A DNA stretch of 64,000 bases, from the NCBI GenBank assembly GCA_963717745.1, contig CAVQXJ010000023.1, positions 14,980 to 78,979 on the forward strand, read 5' to 3'. How positions within the stretch are numbered: the first letter of the stretch is position 1; each line of letters opens with the position of its first letter. A model generated the notes under the pieces. The model did no database searches. It worked only from the letters and a program-made list of their open reading frames with translations, and was not told where the DNA came from. Shown here piece by piece: positions 1 to 7,620 of this stretch. Source of the DNA: JACCXG01 sp963717745 (lineage in GTDB: Bacteria; Acidobacteriota; Vicinamibacteria; Vicinamibacterales; 2-12-FULL-66-21). Both the position numbers and the translations under genes were made by a program.

Positions 1-131
1 TCTTGGGCCAGGTGCAGGAGCCGAAGCCGCCGGCGGCAGCGAATGAGGGAGCGAAGGCCAATCCAAACGCCGTGCGGCCGCCGATCGTGCGGGTCGAGTC
101 CGTGAAGATGGTTGCCGAGAGCTGCAAGTAA
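1..131 (+). CDS. C-terminal end of an unidentified protein (partial)
   Basis: The frame whose stop is TAA at 129-131 stays open back to the window edge, giving about 42 residues. The end is rich in Pro and Ala and then charged (tail PIVRVESVKMVAESCK). A run of about 43 codons at this GC is not strong evidence by itself, but the other frames look less protein-like and the next gene is convergent. The family cannot be told from this tail. Confidence 0.4.
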   Translation, partial: LGQVQEPKPPAAANEGAKANPNAVRPPIVRVESVKMVAESCK

Positions 132-175
132 AACTGTGCGGTCTGCCCGCCATCGCGGGCAGGCCGCTGGCTCCT

Positions 176-547
176 CTAGACGTGCTGATCGAGCAGGATC
201 TGGTTGCCATCAGGGTCGACCGCGATAAGGCTCGCCGGCCCGGTCGTGCTCTCGTCCGCCTCCTGTTGCAACGGCACGCCTTGCGCCTTCAGCTGGCGCT
301 GGAGCTCGCGGATATCGGTGAACGAGGCGAGCGTTTGGGCGTTGCTGTCCCAGCCCGGATTGAACGTGAGGATGTTCTTGTCGAACATCCCTTGAAACAG
401 CCCGATGACGTGATCGCCGTTCTTCAGGATCAGCCAGTTCTGCGCGGGATCCCCGGCGAACGGGGTGAACCCGAACTTCTGGTAGAACGCCCTCGAGGCT
501 TCGAGGTCCTTGACCGCCAGGCTGACCGAGAACGTGCCGAGTTGCAT
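176..547 (-). CDS. VOC-family (glyoxalase/bleomycin-resistance fold) protein
   Basis: This is a protein of about 123 residues with one vicinal-oxygen-chelate module. An N-terminal SVSLAVKDLEASRAFYQKFGF segment is followed by a pair of beta-alpha-beta-beta-beta units and the characteristic C-terminal ASLIAVDPDGNQILLDQ. Such proteins are cytoplasmic metal-dependent lyases, isomerases or dioxygenases, or drug-binding proteins. The substrate cannot be deduced. The start at 547 is preferred because AGGAG lies 7 nt upstream of this ATG. An ATG six codons further up (565) has no comparable ribosome-binding site. A much longer open frame upstream is a shadow of the next gene. Confidence 0.85.
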   Translation of the reverse strand: MQLGTFSVSLAVKDLEASRAFYQKFGFTPFAGDPAQNWLILKNGDHVIGLFQGMFDKNILTFNPGWDSNAQTLASFTDIRELQRQLKAQGVPLQQEADESTTGPASLIAVDPDGNQILLDQHV

Positions 548-636
548 CTGTGTGCTCCTGTTCATTGGAAAGCGGAGTCTAGCCCGACCGCCTGAACCGG
601 AGCAATTTCGGAGCGAGTCGGCGAATCGAACTCGAC

Positions 637-1161
637 TCACCCCGACAGTGCCGCCCAGGTACAGCGCACCGCGGTCACGGGGATTCCGCCCATCTCGTTG
701 ACCCGGCGTTCGCCCTCGCTGCCGCCTTGCGCACGGTAGAACGCCCGGGCGGCGGCGTTGCCTTCCATCACCCAAAGATGCATTGGCTGTCCTGGCGCGA
801 TCTGTCGTACCCACGCCCGCGATTCGTGGAGCAGGCGCGCGCCGATGCCGTGCCCGCGCCAGCCTGGCTTCACGTGCAGGTTGTCGAGCAGCGGGCCGAA
901 CCCGGGCTCCGCGTCCGCAAGCACGCAGCTGAAGCCGACCAGCTGATCGTCCGACGCCGCCACCAGCACGAGACGGCGATCGGGCCCCAGGCCCGCGAAC
1001 CGATCGCGCCAAGCCTGCAGCCGCTCGGCGTCGAGGCCGGGGCCGAGGAAGTCATCGGGGACCAGGCCGCGGTAGGCGGAACGCCAGCTCTCGGCATGGA
1101 GCGCGGCAATGGCCTCGGTGTCACTCGCAAGAGCGGGGCGAAGAATGTAGTCGATGTGCAT
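637..1161 (-). CDS. GNAT-family N-acetyltransferase
   Basis: The product is about 174 residues and has the GNAT fold. The N-terminal part has ILRPALASDTEAIAALHAESW, the strand before the cofactor site is PLLDNLHVKPGWRGHGIGARLL, and GWRGHGIG is the acetyl-CoA pyrophosphate-binding motif (R/Q-x-x-G-x-G/A type). The C-terminal half has the usual NAAARAFYRAQGG helix. It should transfer an acetyl group from acetyl-CoA to an amine; the acceptor is not predictable. Start ATG 1161 begins directly at the domain; the in-frame extension upstream is not conserved-looking. It stands tail to tail with nothing and is probably monocistronic. Confidence 0.88.
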   Translation of the reverse strand: MHIDYILRPALASDTEAIAALHAESWRSAYRGLVPDDFLGPGLDAERLQAWRDRFAGLGPDRRLVLVAASDDQLVGFSCVLADAEPGFGPLLDNLHVKPGWRGHGIGARLLHESRAWVRQIAPGQPMHLWVMEGNAAARAFYRAQGGSEGERRVNEMGGIPVTAVRCTWAALSG

Positions 1162-1395
1162 GTCTCGTAAGGGAGGCCGGCCTATGCTACTGCGCCGCTG
1201 CCAACGCCCCACGCCGCGAGGTGCGGACGTGGGAAGGGCCGGCTGGTAAGATATGCGGCTGGCGGGGCCTGGAGAGCTTGTGAAAAATGGCCGCGTCTGC
1301 CGCGGGGACTGAAGCCCCCCGCGCTACAAGACTGACTTTGCAGGCGGGACTTTCGAGCCCCGCTCCACAGGATTGCAGCCAGGACTGTCCGACCA

Positions 1396-2646
1396 ATGAC
1401 CGATACCGCCCAAGCCAGCGACGCCACTCAGGCCGGCTACGACGCTTTCAAATCCAGACGCCTCGATCTGAACCTGACCCGCGGCAAGCCCTCGTCCGAG
1501 CAGCTCGATCTCAGCGCTGCGCTCCTGGCGCTGCCGGGCAGCGGCGACTATCAGGCCGCGGACGGGACCGACTGCCGGAACTATGGCGGGCTGCAAGGCC
1601 TGCCTGAAGCGCGGCGGCTGTTTGCAGCTCTCATGGAGGCGCCGCCGGACCAGGTCGTGGTCGCCAACAACTCGAGCCTCGCGCTGATGCACGACGCGGT
1701 GACGTTCGCGCTGCTCAAGGGGACCGGCGACAGCGCCGCTCCCTGGTCGGCGCAGGGCGATATTGCGTTCCTCTGCCCGGTGCCGGGCTACGACCGCCAT
1801 TTCAGGATTTGCGAGGACTACGGGATCCGGATGATCCCCGTGGCGCTCGGAGACGACGGACCGGACATCGACGAAGTCGAGCGGCTGGTCGCGGCCGACC
1901 CCTCGATCAAGGCGATGTGGTGCATGCCGAAATACAGCAACCCGACCGGGACGGTGTATTCGGATGCGGTGATCGAGCGGCTCGCGTCGATGCCGGCCGC
2001 GGCCCCGGATTTCCGGCTGCTCTGGGACAACGCGTACGCGGTGCACCATCTCACCGCCGACCGGCTCGGCATCGCCAACGTCCTGGAGCTCGCCGCGCGG
2101 CACGGCCACGCCAACCGGCCGCTGGTGTTCGCCTCGACCTCCAAAATCACGCTGGCGGGCGCAGGGCTCGCGCTGTTCGCCGCGTCGCCGGCCAACGTCA
2201 AATGGCTGCTGGCCCGGCTCACGCCGCGGACCATCGGTCCCGACAAGATCAACCAGCTCCGCCACGTGCGGCTCCTGCGCGACGAGGCCGGGATCGAGGC
2301 GTTGATGGATCGCCACCGCGCGATCATCGCGCCGAAGTTCCAGACCGTCCTCGACGTGTTCGGCGAGCGGCTCACCGGGCTGCCTGACGTGAGCTGGACC
2401 ACGCCGAAGGGTGGCTACTTCATCAGCCTGTCGGTGCCTCGCGGCCGCGCCAGGCGAGTCGTGCAGCTCGCGAAGGACGCCGGCCTCGAGCTCACGCCGG
2501 CCGGCGCGACTCACCCGTACGGGAAGGATCCCGACGACCGCGTCATCCGGATCGCGCCGACGTTCCCCGAGCTGCGCGATGTCGCACTCGCCGCCGAGGG
2601 CGTGGCCTGGTCGGTGTTGATGGCATGCGGGGAACGTTCCGCCTGA
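1396..2646 (+). CDS. Class I/II PLP aminotransferase, aspartate aminotransferase Ic-like
   Basis: A 416-residue fold-type I aminotransferase. The substrate-side motif LNLTRGKPSSEQLDLS, the DCRNYGGLQGLPEARRLFA segment, NPTG near residue 186, the LLWDNAYAVHH aspartate/tyrosine pair and the PLP-binding lysine K250 in STSKITLAGAG are all visible, as is the C-terminal RIAPTFPE arginine that binds the substrate carboxylate. The pattern matches the actinobacterial-type (MocR-domain-like, subgroup Ic) aspartate aminotransferases, which move the amino group between aspartate and 2-oxoglutarate. Substrate is inferred from family. The gene is followed at close range by the exported RraA-like gene. Confidence 0.9.
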   Translation: MTDTAQASDATQAGYDAFKSRRLDLNLTRGKPSSEQLDLSAALLALPGSGDYQAADGTDCRNYGGLQGLPEARRLFAALMEAPPDQVVVANNSSLALMHDAVTFALLKGTGDSAAPWSAQGDIAFLCPVPGYDRHFRICEDYGIRMIPVALGDDGPDIDEVERLVAADPSIKAMWCMPKYSNPTGTVYSDAVIERLASMPAAAPDFRLLWDNAYAVHHLTADRLGIANVLELAARHGHANRPLVFASTSKITLAGAGLALFAASPANVKWLLARLTPRTIGPDKINQLRHVRLLRDEAGIEALMDRHRAIIAPKFQTVLDVFGERLTGLPDVSWTTPKGGYFISLSVPRGRARRVVQLAKDAGLELTPAGATHPYGKDPDDRVIRIAPTFPELRDVALAAEGVAWSVLMACGERSA

Positions 2647-2703
2647 CCTCACCGCTGAAGGGTGGAAGCGGAAGCCACGAGACTGAGGATGAAAGAGAGA
2701 GCC

Positions 2704-3615
2704 ATGAGCGTCGACTACAGGCAGGCGATCGCGATCACGGGTCTGGTGCTGGGGGGATGGACCGCGGCTCACGCGCAGCCGGCGGCGGCGCCCAGCCGCG
2801 CCGCGCGCGACACCTGGACGCCGGTGATGTCGGTGCTCGATCCGGGCCGGAAGACCGCGGTGACGCCCGCGCAACTGCAGCGGCTCGGCGAGCTGCCGAT
2901 CGAAGCGCTCTGGGCGGCGCTCCAGACCCGCCAGTATGTCCGCTCCTTCGAAGGCGGCTTCCAGACGTCGGTCGCCAATCCGAAGATCGTCGGCCGCGCC
3001 GTGACGATGCGATATCTGCCGGTCCGGCCGGACCTGATGACCGCCGTCCAGACGCTGGCCAAGGAAGGGGACTGGGATTACCAGTACAACGTCCGGGCCG
3101 GCGAAGATCTCAAACCCGGCGACGTGGTCGTCGTCGAGCTCGCCGGGATGGTCGATCGCGCGACGTTCCTGGGGGATGTCACCGGTCTGGGCATGGAAAC
3201 CGCGGGTGCGACCGGCGTGATTGTCGACGGCGGGATCCGCGACCTCAGCGAGTTCAGGACCATGCCGAAGCTGCCGATCCTCTATCGCGGCGCGCACGCG
3301 TCGGCAATGGCGGATCAGGTCGGGGTGCAGTGGAACGGCCCGATTCGTCTCGGCGGGATCACCGTGCTTCCCGGCGACATCATCGTCGCCGATACCGAAG
3401 GGGTGCTGGCGATTCCCCCGCAGCTCGTGGTCGACGTGATCAAGGACGCCGAGAACACGGTGTACACCGAGAACTTCAAGCGCGAGATGATGCGCAGCCG
3501 CAAATATCGCTCGCGCGACGTCTATCCGACGCTGAGCCCGCAGCTCGAGAAGCTGTTCGAGGAGTGGAAGAAGACGCACCCGCGCGAAGGGGTGAAGCCC
3601 AACGTCGGCGGCTGA
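2704..3615 (+). CDS. Exported RraA-like / HMG-aldolase-fold protein
   Basis: The mature part (residues about 30-303) is RraA/4-hydroxy-4-methyl-2-oxoglutarate-aldolase-like. It has the conserved GVIVDGGIRDLSEF segment with the Arg-Asp pair used for metal and pyruvyl substrate binding, GDVVVVELAG, and GDIIVADTEGVLAIP. Unlike the usual cytoplasmic members, it starts with a cleavable-looking signal sequence (GLVLGGWTAAHAQP). ATG 2704 is chosen because the signal follows it directly; ATG 2689 would add five residues. It is 303 residues, longer than canonical RraA (about 160-230), with an N-terminal extension. It lies 57 bp after the aminotransferase gene and may be cotranscribed. Activity as an aldolase is inference. 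Confidence 0.82.
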   Translation: MSVDYRQAIAITGLVLGGWTAAHAQPAAAPSRAARDTWTPVMSVLDPGRKTAVTPAQLQRLGELPIEALWAALQTRQYVRSFEGGFQTSVANPKIVGRAVTMRYLPVRPDLMTAVQTLAKEGDWDYQYNVRAGEDLKPGDVVVVELAGMVDRATFLGDVTGLGMETAGATGVIVDGGIRDLSEFRTMPKLPILYRGAHASAMADQVGVQWNGPIRLGGITVLPGDIIVADTEGVLAIPPQLVVDVIKDAENTVYTENFKREMMRSRKYRSRDVYPTLSPQLEKLFEEWKKTHPREGVKPNVGG

Positions 3616-3648
3616 GATCGGTCTGCGAGCCCGGCCGTCGAATGCCCC

Positions 3649-3677
3649 TTGACGCCGGGCGTGGAGAGGTCCATATT
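3649..3677 (+). promoter_or_regulatory. Sigma-70-like promoter ahead of structured RNA candidate
   Basis: TTGACG (3649-3654) and CATATT (3672-3677) are separated by 17 bp. They match the housekeeping consensus at 5/6 and 4/6 positions. The predicted start is near 3684-3690. No long reading frame follows, which fits transcription of a small RNA. Confidence 0.4.
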
Positions 3678-3684
3678 CCCGGTT

Positions 3685-3870
3685 AGACCGCCTCGAAGGA
3701 GGCCAACCATGGATACGCCACCGGACTGAGAACGCGCCTCACGGGGTTCTGCCGGGCACATGCCGCCAAAAGGCCCGGACCACTGCCGCGATTCCGATCG
3801 CGACTTCTAACAGGTCCGGCACACGCGGCCCCACCGATTGAAGCCGGCAGAACCCCGCGGAGGCTTCTCT
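3685..3870 (+). ncRNA. Candidate 6S-like structured RNA
   Basis: A long rod can be drawn by hand. A closing stem pairs 3736-3755 with 3844-3864: 14 uninterrupted pairs (CGGGGTTCTGCCGG with its complement), then a small bulge, then GCCTC/GAGGC. Inside is a large asymmetric bubble of about 19 and 24 nt, an inner stem 3775-3781/3813-3819 (CCGGACC/GGTCCGG) and an apical hairpin at 3788-3801 (GCGAT-TCCG-ATCGC). Closing stem, open central bubble and apical stem is the architecture of 6S RNA, which holds housekeeping RNA polymerase. A plausible promoter lies at 3649-3677. No primary-sequence signature was matched, so this is an inference from fold. A six-codon frame (3709-3729) with a perfect GGAGG sits in its 5' part. 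Confidence 0.35.
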
Positions 3871-3898
3871 GCCACCAGCCCGTTCATTACCGGCGATC

Positions 3899-3970
3899 TG
3901 CGAACCCGCGAGCCCGCGACCCTTCGACTTCGCTCAGGGTTGCCCCGAGCATCGTCGGGGCGAACCCGCG
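3899..3970. repeat. Short palindromic intergenic repeats
   Basis: The words CGAACCCGCG occur at 3901 and again at 3961, and between them lie two hairpins: CCCTTCGACTTCGCTCAGGG (about 3920-3939) and CCCCGA-GCATCG-TCGGGG (3943-3960). The position between convergent transcripts suits a bidirectional stop, but there is no T-tract. Confidence 0.45.
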
Positions 3971-3977
3971 GCACAGC

Positions 3978-4613
3978 TCAGTTCAGCGGCTTGATCCGCA
4001 CGTTCTTGTAATAAACCACGCTCTTCGGATCATGCGCCTGGAACGCGATCGTCCCCGGCCCGGTGATCGCGCGGCCCGGACCCTCTCGGCCGCCGCTCCA
4101 GTCCGCCGGCTGCGTCCAGGTCGCGACTTGCTTGCCGTCGACGCTTATCGTGATGGTGTTGTCCTTGACGACGATGGTCTCGGTGAACCACACGTCGTCC
4201 TTGGCCGGCGAATCGTCGAGCACGTCCTGCACGTGGTACAGGCTGCCGGTGCGGACGCGATCGGTGTGCGAGTTGTTCACCTGGATCTCGAACCCCTTGC
4301 GCGGGAAGCCTTTGTCCTGGAACTCGGTGAGCACGTAGATGCCGCCGTTCGAGCCGGCGCGCGTCATCACGTCCACCTTCAGCTCGAAGTTGCGGAACAT
4401 GTGATCGCGGAACGGGCCGTCGTAGAACGCGTGCCCGGGAGTGCCGTTGGCCTTGATCGCGCCGTTCTCGATGCTCCAGGACGGCTCGTTGCTCAGCTTC
4501 CAGCCGGTGAAATCCTTGCCGTTGAACAGTGACGTGAAGCCGGGCTCGACCTTGGGTTGCGCCTGCAGCGCGAACGCGAGCAGCAGCGGCGACAGCGACA
4601 GCAATTTGATCAT
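3978..4613 (-). CDS. Secreted DUF1080 (3-keto-disaccharide hydrolase-like) protein
   Basis: A 211-residue protein with an N-terminal signal peptide (LLSLSPLLLAFALQAQ) followed by one concanavalin-like DUF1080 domain. Visible landmarks are GFTSLFNGKDFTGWKL at the domain start, FELKVDVMTRAGSNGGIYV, the central GFEIQVNN with YHVQDV, and the closing GTIAFQAHDPKSVVYYKNVRIKPL. The family acts on sugars outside the cytoplasm, and some members hydrolyse 3-keto-glycosides. ATG 4613 begins the signal peptide. Its stop faces the plus-strand genes across the structured 3616-3977 gap. It is probably the last gene of a minus-strand run with the hydrolase at 4625. Confidence 0.85.
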   Translation of the reverse strand: MIKLLSLSPLLLAFALQAQPKVEPGFTSLFNGKDFTGWKLSNEPSWSIENGAIKANGTPGHAFYDGPFRDHMFRNFELKVDVMTRAGSNGGIYVLTEFQDKGFPRKGFEIQVNNSHTDRVRTGSLYHVQDVLDDSPAKDDVWFTETIVVKDNTITISVDGKQVATWTQPADWSGGREGPGRAITGPGTIAFQAHDPKSVVYYKNVRIKPLN

Positions 4614-4624
4614 GGGGGCAGACT

Positions 4625-5419
4625 CTAGCACACCCGTTCGATGAACGACCGCAGGTGCGCGGTGAACGCCTCGGGCTGCTCGAGGAAGGGGAAATGGCCG
4701 CAATCCTGGATGATTTCCTGGGTGCAGTCGGGGATCTGGCCGGCGAAGCTGGTGACGAGCTCTGGCGGCGCGTAGTGATCCGCCGTGCCGCTGATCGAGA
4801 GACAGGGTATTCGGACGCGCGCCGGGAGTCCCGCCGCCGAATCCTGCATCAGGATGCGGCAGCAGCGGATGTAGGTGTCGGGATCCTGTGCCTCGAACAG
4901 ACGCTCGAACAGCGCCACCAGCTCGGGCTGCCGTTCGATGGTAGTCGCCGCGAAATTGGCGGCGGCCACCGCGGTGCCGGTGCCCCGCATGCCGGCGCGG
5001 CTCACCGCGTCGATCCGGAGCGTGAGCCGGTCCTTGGTTTCCTCGGTCGCTTCCGGCAGGCCGCCGACGAAGACACAGGCCCGGAGCGACCCAGGCCAGT
5101 TCGCCGCCGCATGGAGCGCGATGATGGTGGCCATCGAGTGTCCGAGCAGGACCACCGGCTCTCCCACATAGTGCAACACGACATCTTCGATGTCGGCGAC
5201 CCACGCCGCCATCGAAATCCGCCCGGGCGGCGCTTCGCTCCGGCCGGTGCCCGGCAGGTCGAGGGAGATCACTCGATACTCGTCCACCAGCCGGCGCGCC
5301 ATCCCCCTGAAGAACCACGTGCCGCCCCCCAGCCCGTGGAGCGCGAGGATCGGCACACCCCGGCCGACGTCCTCGACATAGACCTTCACGCCTGAGCGGC
5401 AGGTGAAACGTTCGGTCAT
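4625..5419 (-). CDS. Alpha/beta-fold hydrolase
   Basis: A 264-residue single-domain alpha/beta hydrolase. The oxyanion-hole segment LALHGLGGGTWFF is near residues 25-37, the nucleophile elbow is GHSMA with Ser95, the acid is probably the Asp in SGTADHYAPPE, and the catalytic His is in DCGHFPFLEQPE near the C-terminus. All three catalytic residues are present. There is no signal peptide, so the enzyme is cytoplasmic. Its ATG at 5419 is 10 nt downstream of the PfpI-family stop, which suggests one transcript with PfpI and DUF1080. Substrate is unknown; esterase, haloperoxidase-like and lactonase roles are all possible. Confidence 0.9.
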   Translation of the reverse strand: MTERFTCRSGVKVYVEDVGRGVPILALHGLGGGTWFFRGMARRLVDEYRVISLDLPGTGRSEAPPGRISMAAWVADIEDVVLHYVGEPVVLLGHSMATIIALHAAANWPGSLRACVFVGGLPEATEETKDRLTLRIDAVSRAGMRGTGTAVAAANFAATTIERQPELVALFERLFEAQDPDTYIRCCRILMQDSAAGLPARVRIPCLSISGTADHYAPPELVTSFAGQIPDCTQEIIQDCGHFPFLEQPEAFTAHLRSFIERVC

Positions 5420-5429
5420 CGGCGCCCGA

Positions 5430-5993
5430 TCACGCGGGGACGGGTGCCTGGAGGCAGGCGAAGATCTCGCGATAGAACGCCGGGTGCGCCTGCCAGGTCG
5501 GCGCCGAGACAATCCGGCCTTCCCGGACGACGTCGGCCTCGACCCAGCGCGCGCCGACCGCTTCGACCTCGATTCGCACGTGCTCGTAGCAGGTCACGTT
5601 GCAGCCTTCGATCAGTCCCGCCGCCGCGAGCAGCTGCACGCCGTGGCAGATGCTGAAGATCCATTTCCCCTGCCGGTCGAACTCCCGGAGGATGGCAATC
5701 AGCCGCGCATCGTTGCGCAGGTACTCCGGGGCCCGGCCGCCAATCAGCACGATCGCCTCGTACTGGTCGACGACGACGTCGGCGAAGGCGAGGTCGGACT
5801 CCATGCCATAGCCCGGCGCTTCGCGGTAGGTGTCCCACCCGGGCTCGAAGTCGTGCATCACCAGGTGCATGCGCTTCTTCGAGGGCGCCGCCACGCGGGT
5901 GGTGTAGCCGGCTTCCTGAAACCGGTGGACCGCGAACCAGGTCTCGTAGCTCTCGCCGCCATCGCCGGTCACGATCAAGATGTTGGTGGGCAT
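5430..5993 (-). CDS. DJ-1/PfpI-family protein
   Basis: A 187-residue class I glutamine-amidotransferase-like protein. The nucleophile elbow ICHG carries Cys116 followed by His117, the early Glu of DGGESYE is the third typical residue, and IVLIGGRAPEYLRND matches the conserved GG-R-P-E segment of PfpI members. The family includes proteases, chaperones and glyoxalases; which applies here is unknown. The ATG at 5993 has AGGA about 10 nt upstream. A foldback repeat occupies the gap up to the previous gene. It heads a close-packed run PfpI - hydrolase - DUF1080. Confidence 0.88.
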   Translation of the reverse strand: MPTNILIVTGDGGESYETWFAVHRFQEAGYTTRVAAPSKKRMHLVMHDFEPGWDTYREAPGYGMESDLAFADVVVDQYEAIVLIGGRAPEYLRNDARLIAILREFDRQGKWIFSICHGVQLLAAAGLIEGCNVTCYEHVRIEVEAVGARWVEADVVREGRIVSAPTWQAHPAFYREIFACLQAPVPA

Positions 5994-6010
5994 CAAGAGA
6001 TCCTATGGTG

Positions 6011-6205
6011 TCAAATCCCAAGCTCCAAATCCCAAATCCCAACCACTCCCAACCTCCAAATCCCAAAAGGAAATCCCAAACCCAATACCCGAACAAAGCC
6101 CAAGCGAGCGACTTGCGGGGTTGGGATTTGGGAATTTGGGATTTCCTTTTTGGGATTTGGAAGTTGGGCGTGGTTGGAGCTTGGGATTTGGAGCTTGGGA
6201 TTTGA
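6011..6205. repeat. Foldback intergenic element, AATCCCAA-word family, copy 1
   Basis: The outer 25 bp (6011-6035 and 6181-6205) are exact inverted repeats, and the interior continues as imperfect inverted arms built from words such as AATCCCAA, AGCTCC and CCAACC. The element starts 3 nt past the stop of the gene at 6209 and ends about 18 nt before the PfpI ATG, so it fills the gap between two co-directional genes. Its composition is much more AT-rich than its surroundings. Translations of it (SLGFD, WDLGVG-like) are artefacts. Confidence 0.9.
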
Positions 6206-6208
6206 TTC

Positions 6209-6706
6209 CTATTCCAGCAAAAGAGGCTCTTCCCGCAACTCGTCCGACGGTTTCAATTCCGGATGCTTCTGCAGCACCCGCACGCAGGTGTTCCAGCGCA
6301 GGATGGCGTCGTCGTTCCCGGCCGGGCGGATGGCTTCGGCGCGGGCGAAGCAGTCGAGCGCGTCCATCAGCCAGTCGTAGACGCCGTTCAACGCGACGCC
6401 GCCGCGTTGCAGGTGGGCCCGGGCGCGGCGCTCGGCCACCAGGCCGCTGTAATAGAGACGCTCGTATTCGTTCTGCAGCTGGCTCGCCAGCTGCTGCGCG
6501 CGGGCCGCGGCGCCGCCTCCCTCGCCGGACTGGTCGGACAGCGCGAGCACCAGCATCACCTGCGCCTGCTGATTGCCCGGTTCGATCTCGAGGATGTCGA
6601 GGCAGATGCTTTCGGCCTCGTCGGGCTCGTTGAGCAGACGGTATCGCTCCGCCTTGGACAGCGCCGAGTCAACGGCGTCCTTCGACAGCGGCTTGAGATC
6701 GAACAT
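6209..6706 (-). CDS. TPR-like repeat-helix protein of unknown role
   Basis: A 165-residue soluble helical protein without a signal peptide. Residues about 15-60 (ALSKAERYRLLNEPDEAESICLDILEIEPGNQQAQVMLVLALSDQ) look like a tetratricopeptide hairpin pair, and residues about 105-150 (GVYDWLMDALDCFARAEAIRPAGNDDAILRWNTCVRVL) look like another. Such proteins act as scaffolds. The ATG at 6706 has AGAGG about 6 nt upstream and follows sdhB by only 16 nt, so it is probably translated from the succinate dehydrogenase transcript. A role in Sdh assembly is possible but only inferred from position. Confidence 0.75.
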   Translation of the reverse strand: MFDLKPLSKDAVDSALSKAERYRLLNEPDEAESICLDILEIEPGNQQAQVMLVLALSDQSGEGGGAAARAQQLASQLQNEYERLYYSGLVAERRARAHLQRGGVALNGVYDWLMDALDCFARAEAIRPAGNDDAILRWNTCVRVLQKHPELKPSDELREEPLLLE

Positions 6707-6722
6707 GGGCACCTCTAAGGGT

Positions 6723-7466
6723 TCAAGGGTTCCCAAACACCCGTAGCAGCCTGGTGAGCGGATCGTAGAACCGGTCCACCACCCGCTCCTTCAGGGGAAT
6801 GATCGCATTCTCGGTGATGGTGATGTGCTCCGGGCAGACCTTGGTGCAGCAGCGCGTGATGTTGCAGTACCCGATGCCGTTCGCGTCCTTGAGATCCGAG
6901 AGGCGATCCTCGGTGTCGAGCGGGTGCATCTCGAGCGCGGCATTGTACAGAAGGAAGCGCGGCCCGATGAACTCGTCGTGCAGCTCGTGATCGCGGAGGA
7001 TGTGGCAGACATCCTGGCAGAGGTAGCACTCGATGCACTTGCGGAATTCCTGGACGCGGTCCACCTCGCGCTGCTGCATGCGCCACGTGCCGTCCGCGGC
7101 ATCGGGCCGGCGCGGCTTGAACGGCTTGATCCGCTCCTTGACCCGGTAGTTCCACGACACGTCGGTGACCAGATCCTTGATCAGCGGGAACGCCTTCATC
7201 GGCTCGACCGTCACCGGCTGCGTCAGGTCGAGCGTGTCCAGCCGCGTCATGCACATCAGCCGGGGCTTGCCGTTGATCTCCGCCGAGCACGAGCCGCACT
7301 TGCCCGCCTTGCAGTTCCAGCGGACCGCGAGATCGCCGGCCTGATCCGCCTGGATCCGGTGGACCGCATCGAGGACGACCATGCCTTCGCTGACTTCGGT
7401 CGGGTAGTCGGTGAAGGCGCCTTGCTCGGCGTTGCCTCGCCAGATTCTGAAAGTGGACTTCGTCAA
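6723..7466 (-). CDS. sdhB: Succinate dehydrogenase / fumarate reductase iron-sulfur subunit
   Basis: A 247-residue iron-sulfur subunit. The plant-type [2Fe-2S] ligands are C52, C57, C60 and about C72 (NCKAGKCGSCSAEINGKPRLMC region); the C-terminal cluster cysteines are in CIECYLCQDVC and CCTKVCPEH. It passes electrons from the flavoprotein to the membrane haem/quinone site. The start is unusual: the only sensible initiation codon is TTG at 7466, which lies inside the terminal word of the foldback repeat. GGAG from the same repeat sits 8 nt upstream. The first internal ATG (residue 29) would cut into the ferredoxin fold. Order is sdhC-sdhA-repeat-sdhB-TPR. Confidence 0.93.
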   Translation of the reverse strand: MTKSTFRIWRGNAEQGAFTDYPTEVSEGMVVLDAVHRIQADQAGDLAVRWNCKAGKCGSCSAEINGKPRLMCMTRLDTLDLTQPVTVEPMKAFPLIKDLVTDVSWNYRVKERIKPFKPRRPDAADGTWRMQQREVDRVQEFRKCIECYLCQDVCHILRDHELHDEFIGPRFLLYNAALEMHPLDTEDRLSDLKDANGIGYCNITRCCTKVCPEHITITENAIIPLKERVVDRFYDPLTRLLRVFGNP

Positions 7467-7614
7467 ATCCCAAGCTCCAAATCCCAAGCTCCAACCACGC
7501 CCAACTTCCAAATCCCAACGAACTTCCAAATCCTAAACGAGCTTCCAATCGTGCCCGCCTTGCGATTTGGCGGTTGGGAGTGGTTGGGATTTGGGATTTG
7601 GAGCTTGGGATTTG
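7463..7614. repeat. Foldback intergenic element, AATCCCAA-word family, copy 2
   Basis: The terminal 24 bp are exact inverted repeats (7464-7487 and 7591-7614), and the arms are the same words as at 6011-6205. The copy fills the gap between the sdhA stop (7621) and the start of sdhB; it overlaps the inferred TTG start of sdhB. The central part is shorter and differs from copy 1. Confidence 0.9.
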
Positions 7615-7620
7615 TCACTG

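Noticed and set aside
3685..3870. SRP RNA, tmRNA or RNase P RNA
   Set aside because: None of the conserved sequence blocks of these RNAs (for example GGAAGCAGCC of SRP or GAGGAAAGTCC of RNase P) is present.
6005..7529. Open frames in the foldback elements with WDLGVG/SLGFD-like translations
   Set aside because: They come from AATCCCAA-type words read on either strand and have no coding sense.
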